From: Proteiniphilum sp. | GTDB lineage: Bacteria > Bacteroidota > Bacteroidia > Bacteroidales > Dysgonomonadaceae | Direction: 5' to 3' | Length of the DNA stretch: 8,958 bases | Assembly: GCA_012728465.1 (NCBI GenBank) | Contig: JAAYFB010000157.1 | Coordinates: forward strand, 1-8,958 | Part shown: positions 1-5,930 of the stretch, one piece after another | Layout of the letters: every line of letters begins with the position of its first letter | Position numbering within the stretch: position 1 is the first letter of the stretch | Program-made: the position numbers and the translations under genes | Notes under the pieces: model-generated | Database searches by the model: none | Told to the model about the DNA's origin: nothing | Seen by the model: only the letters and a program-made list of their open reading frames with translations

Positions 1-219
1 CACAAATCCAACCAATTTTTCCACATCCAAAACCACAACTATTAGTCCTACACACACCAACTCGTCTAACCTATCGGACACATCCACATTATCCATATAC
101 TGAGCATAGTCACCTTTAGTAAAAGAGTCAATATATAACCTAACCATATCATTTTTAATAGCATAATAATCGGATGGCTGGAGAAGCTGGATAGTTAAAT
201 TGTTGTTTTTATTACTCAT
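1..219 (-). CDS. Partial GNAT-family N-acetyltransferase (N-terminal 73 residues)
   Basis: An open frame runs without a stop from an ATG at 217-219 to the left window edge, giving 73 residues that start MSNKNNNLTIQLLQPSDYY; the C-terminal part lies outside. The order of elements fits the first part of a GNAT acetyltransferase: a short strand (residues 8-14), a helical stretch with YIDSFTKGDYAQYM (about 29-42), a second helix (VSDRLDELV) and two hydrophobic strands ending DVEKLVGFV, like the beta2-beta3 hairpin of that fold. The acetyl-CoA loop (Q/RxxGxG/A) would lie in the missing part, so the assignment rests on pattern only. If it is a GNAT it would transfer an acetyl group from CoA to an amine; the substrate is unknown. 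It diverges from the alcohol dehydrogenase gene across 97 bp. No strong promoter element was seen for it. Confidence 0.55.
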   Translation of the reverse strand, partial: MSNKNNNLTIQLLQPSDYYAIKNDMVRLYIDSFTKGDYAQYMDNVDVSDRLDELVCVGLIVVVLDVEKLVGFV

Positions 220-281
220 ATAGATAATACGCTCTTTTACAAACAAAAGTTCACACAAATAGCACATTTATAGAAAATCGT

Positions 282-289
282 TATCTTTG
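282..289 (+). promoter_or_regulatory. Bacteroidetes-type -7 element upstream of the yqhD-like gene
   Basis: TATCTTTG matches the Bacteroidetes sigma-ABfr -7 consensus TAnnTTTG exactly and lies 27 bases before the ATG at 317, which would leave a leader of about 20 bases. I see no TTTG -33 element at the usual 19-21 base spacing, so the promoter is supported by the -7 box and its position only. Confidence 0.5.
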
Positions 290-316
290 CTACAAACAAT
301 AAATTAAAGAATTGAT

Positions 317-1462
317 ATGAAAAACTTTACATTTCAAAACCCTACTAAACTAGTGTTTGGCAAAGGACAAATAGCCAAATTGAGCAACCTTATTCCCGCG
401 GATGCAAGTCTGATGATTACCTACGGATTTGGTAGCGTAAAGAAAAATGGTGTGTATGACCAAGTTGTGGATGCACTAAAGGATAGAAAATATATCGAAT
501 TTTGGGGCATAGAGGCCAACCCGCACGTTGAGACATTGCGAAAGGCTATAGATTTAGGCAAAGAGAATAATATAGACTTTGTACTTGCGGTGGGCGGTGG
601 CTCCGTGCTTGATGGCACTAAGCTAATAGCTGCAGGAATTGCAAACGACAAAGATGCTTGGGACATTGTTCTTAGCGGATACGCAAAGGAACAAATTAAT
701 TATGCCTCAGTGATGACAGTGCCAGCCACAGGCTCTGAGATGAACTCGGGAGCGGTAATCACTCGCGCTGAAACTAAAGAAAAATATTCTTTCGGAGGAA
801 TAAAATATCCTTACTTCTCAATTCTTGACCCTGAAGTCACATATTCTCTATCGGAACACCAAGTTGCATGTGGACTGGCTGATGCCTACACACACGTTTT
901 GGAACAATATCTAACTACACCCAATCAATCGCGCATCATGGATAGATGGGCCGAAGGTATATTGCTATCAATTATCGAGATTGCACCTAAGATAAAGGCA
1001 AATCCTCACGACTATAACTTGATGGCTGACTATATGCTAGCTGCAACATTAGCCCTTAACGATTTTATTAGAATGGGGGTTACTGAAGATTGGTCAACAC
1101 ACATGATTGGGCACGAGCTCACTGCACTTCATGGCATTACACACGGACACTCGTTAGCCATTGTGATGCCAGGCACTATGCGTGTGATGAAAGAACAAAA
1201 GTGGGACAAACTTCTACAATATGGCGAAAGGGTTTTCAACATAGTTGAAGGCTCCGACTCAGACAAAATTGATAAAGCAATAGAAATGACTGAACTTTTT
1301 TATCGCTCACTAGGCTTAACAACACGACTATCGGAAGAAAACATTGGCGAAGAGACAATTCAGACTATTGCAAACAGATTTAACGAAAGAGGCTTTGCAC
1401 TAGGTGAAAACAAAAATGTGACAGGAGATGTGACTAAGAGAATTTTGGAGAGTAGTAGGTAG
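317..1462 (+). CDS. yqhD: YqhD-like iron-family alcohol dehydrogenase / NADPH-dependent aldehyde reductase
   Basis: This is a cytosolic type III (iron-containing family) alcohol dehydrogenase of 381 residues, close to the 387 of E. coli YqhD. It should reduce aldehydes to alcohols with NAD(P)H. The N-terminal Rossmann-like domain carries YGFGSVKKNGVYDQ (36-49), where YqhD has YGGGSVKK; Ser40, linked to NADPH use in YqhD, is kept while one glycine is Phe38. The dinucleotide loop AVGGGSVLDGTK is at 91-102. In the helical C-terminal domain, Asp189, His193, His262 and His276 align with the four metal ligands of the family, and His266 in GHELTA matches the conserved active-site histidine. The last 80 residues run colinear with YqhD (LLQYGERVFNI, EGSD, LGEN). 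It is probably a single-gene unit, with a -7 element before it and a terminator after it. Zinc or iron as the metal cannot be told from sequence. The family is near certain; the exact substrate is not known. Confidence 0.93.
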   Translation: MKNFTFQNPTKLVFGKGQIAKLSNLIPADASLMITYGFGSVKKNGVYDQVVDALKDRKYIEFWGIEANPHVETLRKAIDLGKENNIDFVLAVGGGSVLDGTKLIAAGIANDKDAWDIVLSGYAKEQINYASVMTVPATGSEMNSGAVITRAETKEKYSFGGIKYPYFSILDPEVTYSLSEHQVACGLADAYTHVLEQYLTTPNQSRIMDRWAEGILLSIIEIAPKIKANPHDYNLMADYMLAATLALNDFIRMGVTEDWSTHMIGHELTALHGITHGHSLAIVMPGTMRVMKEQKWDKLLQYGERVFNIVEGSDSDKIDKAIEMTELFYRSLGLTTRLSEENIGEETIQTIANRFNERGFALGENKNVTGDVTKRILESSR

Positions 1463-1488
1463 AATGATTCGACATTCATTATACATTC

Positions 1489-1521
1489 AAAGGTGCTCGG
1501 AGTATTCGTAGCACCTTTTTT
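1489..1521 (+). terminator. Intrinsic terminator after the yqhD-like gene
   Basis: AAAGGTGCT (1489-1497) pairs perfectly with AGCACCTTT (1510-1518) to form a 9-bp stem around a 12-base loop, and the 3' arm runs into a T tract at 1516-1521. It starts 27 bases after the stop codon, so it should end the transcript before the sugar dehydrogenase gene, making the two plus-strand genes separate units. Confidence 0.85.
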
Positions 1522-1629
1522 CATAGTCAAATATTATATCACCAATTATATTAATAACAAACAAACTATTCCTCACCCTCCTTTGTTACAATAAGATAGC
1601 AAGACTTATTATCAATAAAACATGGGAGT

Positions 1630-2859
1630 ATGAAACATTTTAGATTTATAGCTGTAGCGTTGCTTACATTTATCTTTGCATCATCAACATGCGGAGTCGA
1701 GAAGGACAACACAAATAACGAACAAGGAGAGAAGTTTCCTCCAGTAGAGACACGGGAGCCCAACTCCAATTACAAACCTGCGTTTGAGGGCCAGACTAGA
1801 ATAGATGGAGCAAAGACTAATACGGAATACCAAGTCAGAATTATTGCCAGCAATCTTACAAAACCATGGGGGATAACTCCTTTGCCTGATGGCAGACTAC
1901 TAATAACAGAGAAGAGAGGAGCATTGCGAATTGCAAATACCGATGGTAGTTTGTCAGAACCAATATTGGGCTTCCCCGAAGTGGATGACAGAAGCCAAGG
2001 TGGATTATTGGACGTGGCACCGTCACCCAACTTTGATAGTGATAGAATAATTTATTTTACACTTGCTGAGCGCACCAATGAGGGATCGCTTACAGCCGTA
2101 GGCAAAGGCAGGCTGGCGGATGATGAGTCAAAAATAGAGGCATTTGAAATTATATTTAGAGCTATCCCATACTTCGACAATAGTATGCACTTTGGTAGCC
2201 GAATAGTATTTGATAAGGATGGCAACATATTTGTTTCAACTGGCGAACGCTCTGATCTTGCCACAAGACCAAAAGCACAGTTGTTAGATAATGGATATGG
2301 AAAAGTTATACATATCACTGCCAATGGTAAGCCTGTGGCAACAAATCCCTTTATAAACACATCAAATGCACTACCCGAAATATATTCGTATGGTCATAGA
2401 AATCCTCAAGGCTTAGCAATTCATCCTGTAACAAATGAACTTTGGATGTCGGAAATGGGTCCAAGAGGTGGAGATGAACTAAACTTGATAGAATCTGGCA
2501 AAAACTATGGTTGGGCAACTATTACATATGGCATAGAATATAACGGAAACCCTGTGGGTGATGGAATAACACAACATGACGATATGGAACAACCTATATA
2601 TTATTGGGATCCTGTACTATCTCCAAGTGGAATGACATTTTATACTTCTAATATAATTCCCGAATGGCAAAACAACTTATTTATTGGTGGATTGAATAGC
2701 AAACATATAGCTCGACTTATTATCGTTGACAACAAGGTGGTAGGCGAAGAGCGACTACTAACTGACGAGGATCAACGAATACGAGATGTTACAGATCATA
2801 AAGATGGATCGCTTTATGCCATTACAGACGAGGGAAGGTTATACAAGATTGGCAAGTAA
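1630..2859 (+). CDS. Exported PQQ-dependent aldose sugar dehydrogenase (YliI/Asd family), probable lipoprotein
   Basis: This 409-residue protein resembles E. coli YliI (Asd, 371 residues), a soluble PQQ- and calcium-dependent six-bladed beta-propeller that oxidises aldose sugars. An N-terminal signal peptide (hydrophobic residues 6-17) is followed by SSTC with Cys21. This looks like a lipoprotein cleavage site, although Thr before the Cys is unusual; the Asn/Glu-rich linker at 22-50 also suits an anchored protein. The mature part shows LTKPWGITPLPDGRLLITE (76-94), GGLLDVAPSPNF (124-135), MHFGSRIVFD (186-195) with His187 at the place of the catalytic base of soluble glucose dehydrogenase, GHRNPQG (255-261), the calcium-site-like GPRGGDE (277-283), KNYGW (291-295) and QRIRDV (382-387) with the PQQ-contacting arginines. 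It therefore looks active. The ATG at 1630 is the only start that keeps the signal peptide; GGGAG lies just 1 base upstream, too close to act as a normal Shine-Dalgarno site. No PQQ synthesis genes are in the window. Confidence 0.88.
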   Translation: MKHFRFIAVALLTFIFASSTCGVEKDNTNNEQGEKFPPVETREPNSNYKPAFEGQTRIDGAKTNTEYQVRIIASNLTKPWGITPLPDGRLLITEKRGALRIANTDGSLSEPILGFPEVDDRSQGGLLDVAPSPNFDSDRIIYFTLAERTNEGSLTAVGKGRLADDESKIEAFEIIFRAIPYFDNSMHFGSRIVFDKDGNIFVSTGERSDLATRPKAQLLDNGYGKVIHITANGKPVATNPFINTSNALPEIYSYGHRNPQGLAIHPVTNELWMSEMGPRGGDELNLIESGKNYGWATITYGIEYNGNPVGDGITQHDDMEQPIYYWDPVLSPSGMTFYTSNIIPEWQNNLFIGGLNSKHIARLIIVDNKVVGEERLLTDEDQRIRDVTDHKDGSLYAITDEGRLYKIGK

Positions 2860-2876
2860 TAAACAGTATTTCATCA

Positions 2877-3809
2877 CTATTTCTTATCTTTTGCAATAGC
2901 TTTTAATGTAGTGCGTATTGCTTTATCCACATCGCTATACTGATACTTGAAACCCTCTTGTTGTATTTTTTCTGCTGACACTCGACTCCCACCAAGAACC
3001 AAGTCGGCAGACTCACCCATGAGTATGCGCAAAACAAACTGCGGAACATTTGGCATGAAAAAAGGACGGTGCATACCTCGTGCTAATCGTCGCATGAATT
3101 GTGCGTTAGTAACATGACAGGGAGACACTGCATTATAAACACCGAACATACCACCATCTTCAATTGCCTTTAAATACATATTACAAAGATCGTCAATATG
3201 TATCCACGAAAGATATTGGTTGCCTTTTCCCAATGGGGAGCCCATTCCAAACCTAACTGGCAACATCATTTTCCTAAAGGCATCACTATCGCGTGAGATA
3301 ACTACTCCTGTTCGTAATATTACAGTTCTAACACCTAACTCATCTTGAACCCTTTTGGATGCACTTTCCCACTGCTGACAAGTGGTACTAAGGAAATCTG
3401 TCCCATTCAATACATCTTGTTCAGTAAAAATACTCTCTGAAATACCTGTACCATAATATCCCACTGCGGAAGCAGAAATAAAAGCTTCTGGCCTCTTGCC
3501 AAGCTTCATCAATGTATCTAAAAGCAAATTAGCAGTTTGCACACGACTATCTACAATTGACCTCTTACGACTTCTGGTCCACTTCTCTTCACCAATATTG
3601 GCACCAGCAAGATGCACAATATAATCCGCAACTTGCAATGCCTCATTGTCAATATATCCATTTCTATAATCCCATTTATATCTAGGTATTTTAGCTTTCA
3701 CATACCGCTCACGGCTATACCATATCACTTTATAACCTTTTGAAATAAGAAGTTGAGACAATCTTCTTCCCACCATTCCCGAACCACCTGTTATTAATAC
3801 CGTCTTCAT
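2877..3809 (-). CDS. TIGR01777-family NAD(P)-binding epimerase-like protein (YfcH type)
   Basis: This 310-residue protein is an extended short-chain dehydrogenase/reductase of the TIGR01777 group, whose E. coli member is YfcH (about 297 residues) and whose reaction is not established. The Rossmann start VLITGGSGMVGRRL (4-17) binds the dinucleotide, HLAGA (66-70) follows beta-4, and SASAVGYYG (112-120) replaces the usual SDR active-site region, as is typical for the group. SWIHIDDL (201-208) is the conserved segment near the substrate pocket. Residues from about 256 to the end (PQFVLRILMGESADLVLGGS onward, with GFKYQYSDVDKAI) form the family's C-terminal DUF1731 domain. It is cytosolic. It converges on the sugar dehydrogenase gene with 17 bp between stop codons and no visible terminator. 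It lies 141 bp downstream of yugP, separated by that gene's terminator, so it probably has its own promoter; a hairpin lies in its leader. The family is secure; the substrate is unknown. Confidence 0.92.
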   Translation of the reverse strand: MKTVLITGGSGMVGRRLSQLLISKGYKVIWYSRERYVKAKIPRYKWDYRNGYIDNEALQVADYIVHLAGANIGEEKWTRSRKRSIVDSRVQTANLLLDTLMKLGKRPEAFISASAVGYYGTGISESIFTEQDVLNGTDFLSTTCQQWESASKRVQDELGVRTVILRTGVVISRDSDAFRKMMLPVRFGMGSPLGKGNQYLSWIHIDDLCNMYLKAIEDGGMFGVYNAVSPCHVTNAQFMRRLARGMHRPFFMPNVPQFVLRILMGESADLVLGGSRVSAEKIQQEGFKYQYSDVDKAIRTTLKAIAKDKK

Positions 3810-3817
3810 ATTCTTAG

Positions 3818-3842
3818 GAGTTTATTTCTATTAAACAAACTC
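3818..3842 (-). promoter_or_regulatory. Inverted repeat in the leader of the TIGR01777 epimerase gene
   Basis: Read on the minus strand, GAGTTTGTTT and AAATAAACTC form a 10-bp stem (one G-U pair) around a 5-base loop, ending 8 bases before the ATG at 3807-3809. The odd pair is G-U on the minus strand but A-C on the plus strand, which favours a folded minus-strand RNA. There is no T tract, so it is not a normal terminator. It could be a leader hairpin affecting translation or mRNA stability, or a protein-binding operator. Confidence 0.4.
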
Positions 3843-3866
3843 TAGTAAACAATAGTTGCGGATCAC

Positions 3867-3906
3867 TAATAAAAGAAAAGTGCGAAGATTATAAAACCTC
3901 CGCACT
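3867..3906 (-). terminator. Intrinsic terminator after yugP
   Basis: On the minus strand AGTGCG (plus-strand 3901-3906) pairs with CGCACT (3879-3884). Beyond a mismatch, the stem gains two more pairs. It is followed by a T-rich tail (TTTTCTTTTATT) running down to about 3867. It begins 45 bases after the yugP stop codon and lies before the epimerase gene, so it should separate the two units. The loop is long, which lowers confidence a little. Confidence 0.65.
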
Positions 3907-3950
3907 CAATGTATGCTAAATATGTAATAGCCCAAAGGCTTTAAATATGT

Positions 3951-4634
3951 TTATCTCCTATTTCCACTAAGAGCAATTGAAACGTAATATAGTAATGTTG
4001 CAAGAGAACCTAGTGCTGCAACTACATATGTATATCCCGCCCACTTTAATGCATCAGTAGCCTGACGCTGATTGCTAGAATCTGTTATACCCGCATTACT
4101 AAGCCACCTTAAAGCACGAGCCGAAGCATTTACCTCAACAGGTAAAGTGACAAAACTAAACACAGTAGTTAATGCAAATAGCCCAATACCAAACCATAAT
4201 AGTCCAGGAAAAGTGTTTATTGTAAATATACCAATAAGCAATATCCACGTCACCCATTTAGATGCTGCACTTACTGCCGGAACTAATGCTGACCGCAATC
4301 TAAGAGGGGCGTAACCATTGGCGTGTTGTATTGCATGCCCAGTTTCGTGAGCTGCAACTGCTGCCGCTGCCACACTGTAGCTACCATATACTGGCTCACT
4401 CAAGTTAATTGTTTTATTTGCAGGGTTATAATGGTCTGTTAGCTGTCCTCGCACTGATATTACTTGAACGTCATATATGCCATTATCGTGAAGCATTTTT
4501 TCTGCCACTTCCCTGCCCGTCATTCCATTTCTCAATGGTATTTTAGAGTATTTCTTAAATCTACTCTGCAGCATTCCTTGCACTATCATTCCTGCCACAG
4601 CAATTAAAATCATTAATAACCAAGCTCCATTCAT
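3951..4634 (-). CDS. yugP: Membrane zinc metallopeptidase, YugP family
   Basis: This 227-residue protein matches the YugP (Zn_peptidase_2) family, about 225 residues in Bacillus subtilis. An N-terminal membrane helix (4-23) is followed by a soluble stretch with the family sequence MTGREVAEKML (38-48), NGIYDVQV (51-58) and DHYNPANKTINLSE (67-80). The zinc site AAHETGHAIQH (94-104) holds HETGH (96-100), with His96 and His100 as ligands and Glu97 as the catalytic base. Glu167 in LPVEVNASARAL is the likely third ligand. Three further hydrophobic helices lie at about 128-144, 146-164 and 200-222. It should act at the cytoplasmic membrane; the physiological substrate of the family is not known. It is flanked by its own terminator downstream and by tandem -7 elements upstream, so it is probably a single-gene unit. 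The catalytic residues are intact. The symbol follows the B. subtilis name. Confidence 0.93.
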   Translation of the reverse strand: MNGAWLLMILIAVAGMIVQGMLQSRFKKYSKIPLRNGMTGREVAEKMLHDNGIYDVQVISVRGQLTDHYNPANKTINLSEPVYGSYSVAAAAVAAHETGHAIQHANGYAPLRLRSALVPAVSAASKWVTWILLIGIFTINTFPGLLWFGIGLFALTTVFSFVTLPVEVNASARALRWLSNAGITDSSNQRQATDALKWAGYTYVVAALGSLATLLYYVSIALSGNRR

Positions 4635-4663
4635 AACAATATTATTTTATCTATTTTAAAGTT

Positions 4664-4697
4664 CAAATTTATTACTCGCTTTCAAATTTATCACAAA
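4664..4697 (-). promoter_or_regulatory. yugP promoter with two exact -7 elements
   Basis: On the minus strand TAAATTTG, an exact TAnnTTTG -7 element, occurs twice: at 4664-4671 and at 4683-4690, 19 bases apart. The copy nearer the gene has a TTTG at 4694-4697, 22 bases upstream, one base beyond the usual 19-21 spacing for the -33 box. The outer copy lacks a -33 box. The nearer element is 29 bases before the yugP start codon, a normal leader distance in this phylum. Confidence 0.5.
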
Positions 4698-4895
4698 ATA
4701 TGGAATTTAGTACTCTTATTAATAGTAAATAATCAAAAAAGATTTGTCCAATTAATATTCTATATAACTTTTTCGGTACTATATCGTTCAATGTAGCATC
4801 AAAAATAGTATTTGTCAAGTGGTTTTAATGCAGTAATATTCTAATATCCAAACATTATTGAATTGGGTTTGATTGTTAAAGTGAATACTTCTAAT

Positions 4896-4995
4896 GCAAA
4901 TAATATTTTTTGGTAGGATGCAGTACACTTTTTTAGGCAAATAATATTTCTTGATAGGATGCAGTAGAGTTGCTTGGGCAAAAGCCACAAAAAAT
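4896..4995. repeat. Degenerate 41-bp tandem repeat, two clear copies and a decayed third
   Basis: The 30 bases at 4896-4925 recur at 4937-4966 with 28 matches, an exact 41-base offset. The remaining 11 bases of each unit match at 6 positions. One further period on, at 4978, GCAAA appears again preceded by the same GG, after which the similarity fades. Each full copy contains AAATAATATTT, an inverted repeat centred on one base. The period is not a multiple of three, so the copies cannot encode a repeated peptide. Related short words (AATGCAGTAATATT) occur at 4827-4840. Confidence 0.75.
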
Positions 4996-5040
4996 GAATG
5001 TCTTTTGGATAAAATAATTGGTATCTAGTGGTTGGGGCAC

Positions 5041-5078
5041 AAAAAAAGGGAATAAATACCTTCAAGCATCTACTCCCT
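5041..5078 (-). terminator. Strong intrinsic terminator of the pheT-yebC unit
   Basis: On the minus strand the 32 bases at 5047-5078 fold into a continuous 14-bp stem closed by a TGAA tetraloop. The base of the stem is AGGGA/TCCCT and a run of T follows (plus-strand A at 5041-5046). Several pairs are G-U on the minus strand and would be A-C mismatches on the plus strand, so the hairpin works as a minus-strand RNA. It starts 60 bases after the yebC stop codon. Confidence 0.88.
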
Positions 5079-5138
5079 ATGCACTTTTACTTACAGTAGA
5101 GGTTCAGTTAATGACAATCTATAGAAACATCATTTAAT

Positions 5139-5852
5139 CTACATCTCCATGTTATGAAATACGTTTTGCACGTCATCATCCTCTTCAAACTTCTCAAGAA
5201 GTTTTTCTATTTGAGCCTTTTGTTCTTCGTCAAGAACTTTGGTGTCTGTAGGTATGCGCTCAAATTCGGCTGAATGAATCTCGAATCCGTTTGATTCTAG
5301 ATAAGATTGTATCTCTGAATATGACTTAAATTCACCGTAGAGGTATATCTCATTTTCATCGGCTTCTACTTCATCAACACCAAAATCAATCAATTCTAGT
5401 TCTAGATCTTCAAGCGATACCCCCTCTTTCTCTGCAATCTTGAACACACACTTGTGATCAAATAAAAACTCGAGACTACCCGTTGTGCCTAGTGAGCCTC
5501 CATACTTGTTGAAATAGCTTCTCACATTGGCCACAGTGCGTGTAGTGTTGTCAGTTGCTGTCTCCACCACTATCGCCACACCAAAGGGGCCATAGCCCTC
5601 ATATACTACTTGTTTATAATCAGAAGCATCTCTATCTGTTGCTTTTTTGATGGCACGCTCCACAGTGTCCTTAGGCATATTCTCCTTTTTGGCCTGTTGC
5701 ATCAGTACGCGTAGGCGTGGATTGGTGTCAGGATCGGAGCCTCCTTCTTTTGTTGCTATTGTAATCTCTTTTCCAATCTTTGTGAATACTCTGGACATAT
5801 TGCCCCAGCGTTTCATCTTTCTCTCTTTTCGATATTCAAATGCTCTTCCCAT
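5139..5852 (-). CDS. yebC: YebC/PmpR-family protein
   Basis: This 237-residue protein is a full-length member of the YebC family (about 240-250 residues), three alpha/beta domains acting in the cytosol. It opens with MGRAFEYRKERKMKRWGNMSRVFTK, the form I recall from Bacteroides relatives, rather than the MAGHSKW start common elsewhere. Family blocks follow: EGGSDPDTNPRLR (37-49), KKENMPKDTVERAIKK (55-70), VYEGYGPFGVAIVVE (83-97), TDNTTRTVANVRSYFNKYGG (100-119) and GSLEFLFDHK (125-134), and the tail is acidic (EKFEEDDDVQNV). The protein is annotated as a DNA-binding regulator (PmpR), but recent studies connect family members to translation, including relief of ribosome stalling. The gene follows pheT on the same strand after 78 bp with no terminator between, so co-transcription is likely; an imperfect -7 box (TACATTTA, plus-strand 5885-5892) could give it some independent expression. 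A strong terminator follows. The family is certain; the molecular role is less so. Confidence 0.95.
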   Translation of the reverse strand: MGRAFEYRKERKMKRWGNMSRVFTKIGKEITIATKEGGSDPDTNPRLRVLMQQAKKENMPKDTVERAIKKATDRDASDYKQVVYEGYGPFGVAIVVETATDNTTRTVANVRSYFNKYGGSLGTTGSLEFLFDHKCVFKIAEKEGVSLEDLELELIDFGVDEVEADENEIYLYGEFKSYSEIQSYLESNGFEIHSAEFERIPTDTKVLDEEQKAQIEKLLEKFEEDDDVQNVFHNMEM

Positions 5853-5930
5853 ATTTTGGATTTTAGCTTTTTGATTTATTTATTTAAATGTATATATTGA
5901 TTTCGCTCCTTTTTTAAATAAGACTATGAA

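Larger units (their letters stand above)
4635..5138. other. 504-bp intergenic region without a convincing gene
   Basis: The stretch between yugP and yebC is very AT-rich. It contains the yugP promoter elements near 4664-4697, a 41-bp tandem repeat starting at 4896 and the yebC terminator at 5041-5078. The part from about 4700 to 4890 shows no open frame with protein character, no tRNA-like fold and no other clear signal. A 74-codon minus-strand frame (4841-5065) crosses the repeats in different phases and starts inside the terminator, so I do not treat it as a gene. A small RNA is possible but unsupported. Confidence 0.6.

Noticed and set aside
2052..2360. 102-codon minus-strand frame inside the sugar dehydrogenase gene
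   Set aside because: It is antisense to the conserved propeller motifs of the sense gene and has no promoter or family signature.
3929..3940. Short palindrome AGCCCAAAGGCT downstream of yugP, as a terminator
   Set aside because: The stem is only 4 bp and no T run follows on the minus strand; the hairpin with a T-rich tail at 3867-3906 is the better candidate.
4841..5065. 74-codon minus-strand open frame in the yugP-yebC gap
   Set aside because: It opens with a TTG inside the terminator hairpin, passes through the 41-bp repeats in different phases, and its composition (many Cys, Tyr, Phe and Ile) is that of translated AT-rich spacer.
5853..5930. Separate promoter between pheT and yebC
   Set aside because: The best box (TACATTTA) misses the consensus G and has no -33 partner, so it is mentioned under yebC but not called.
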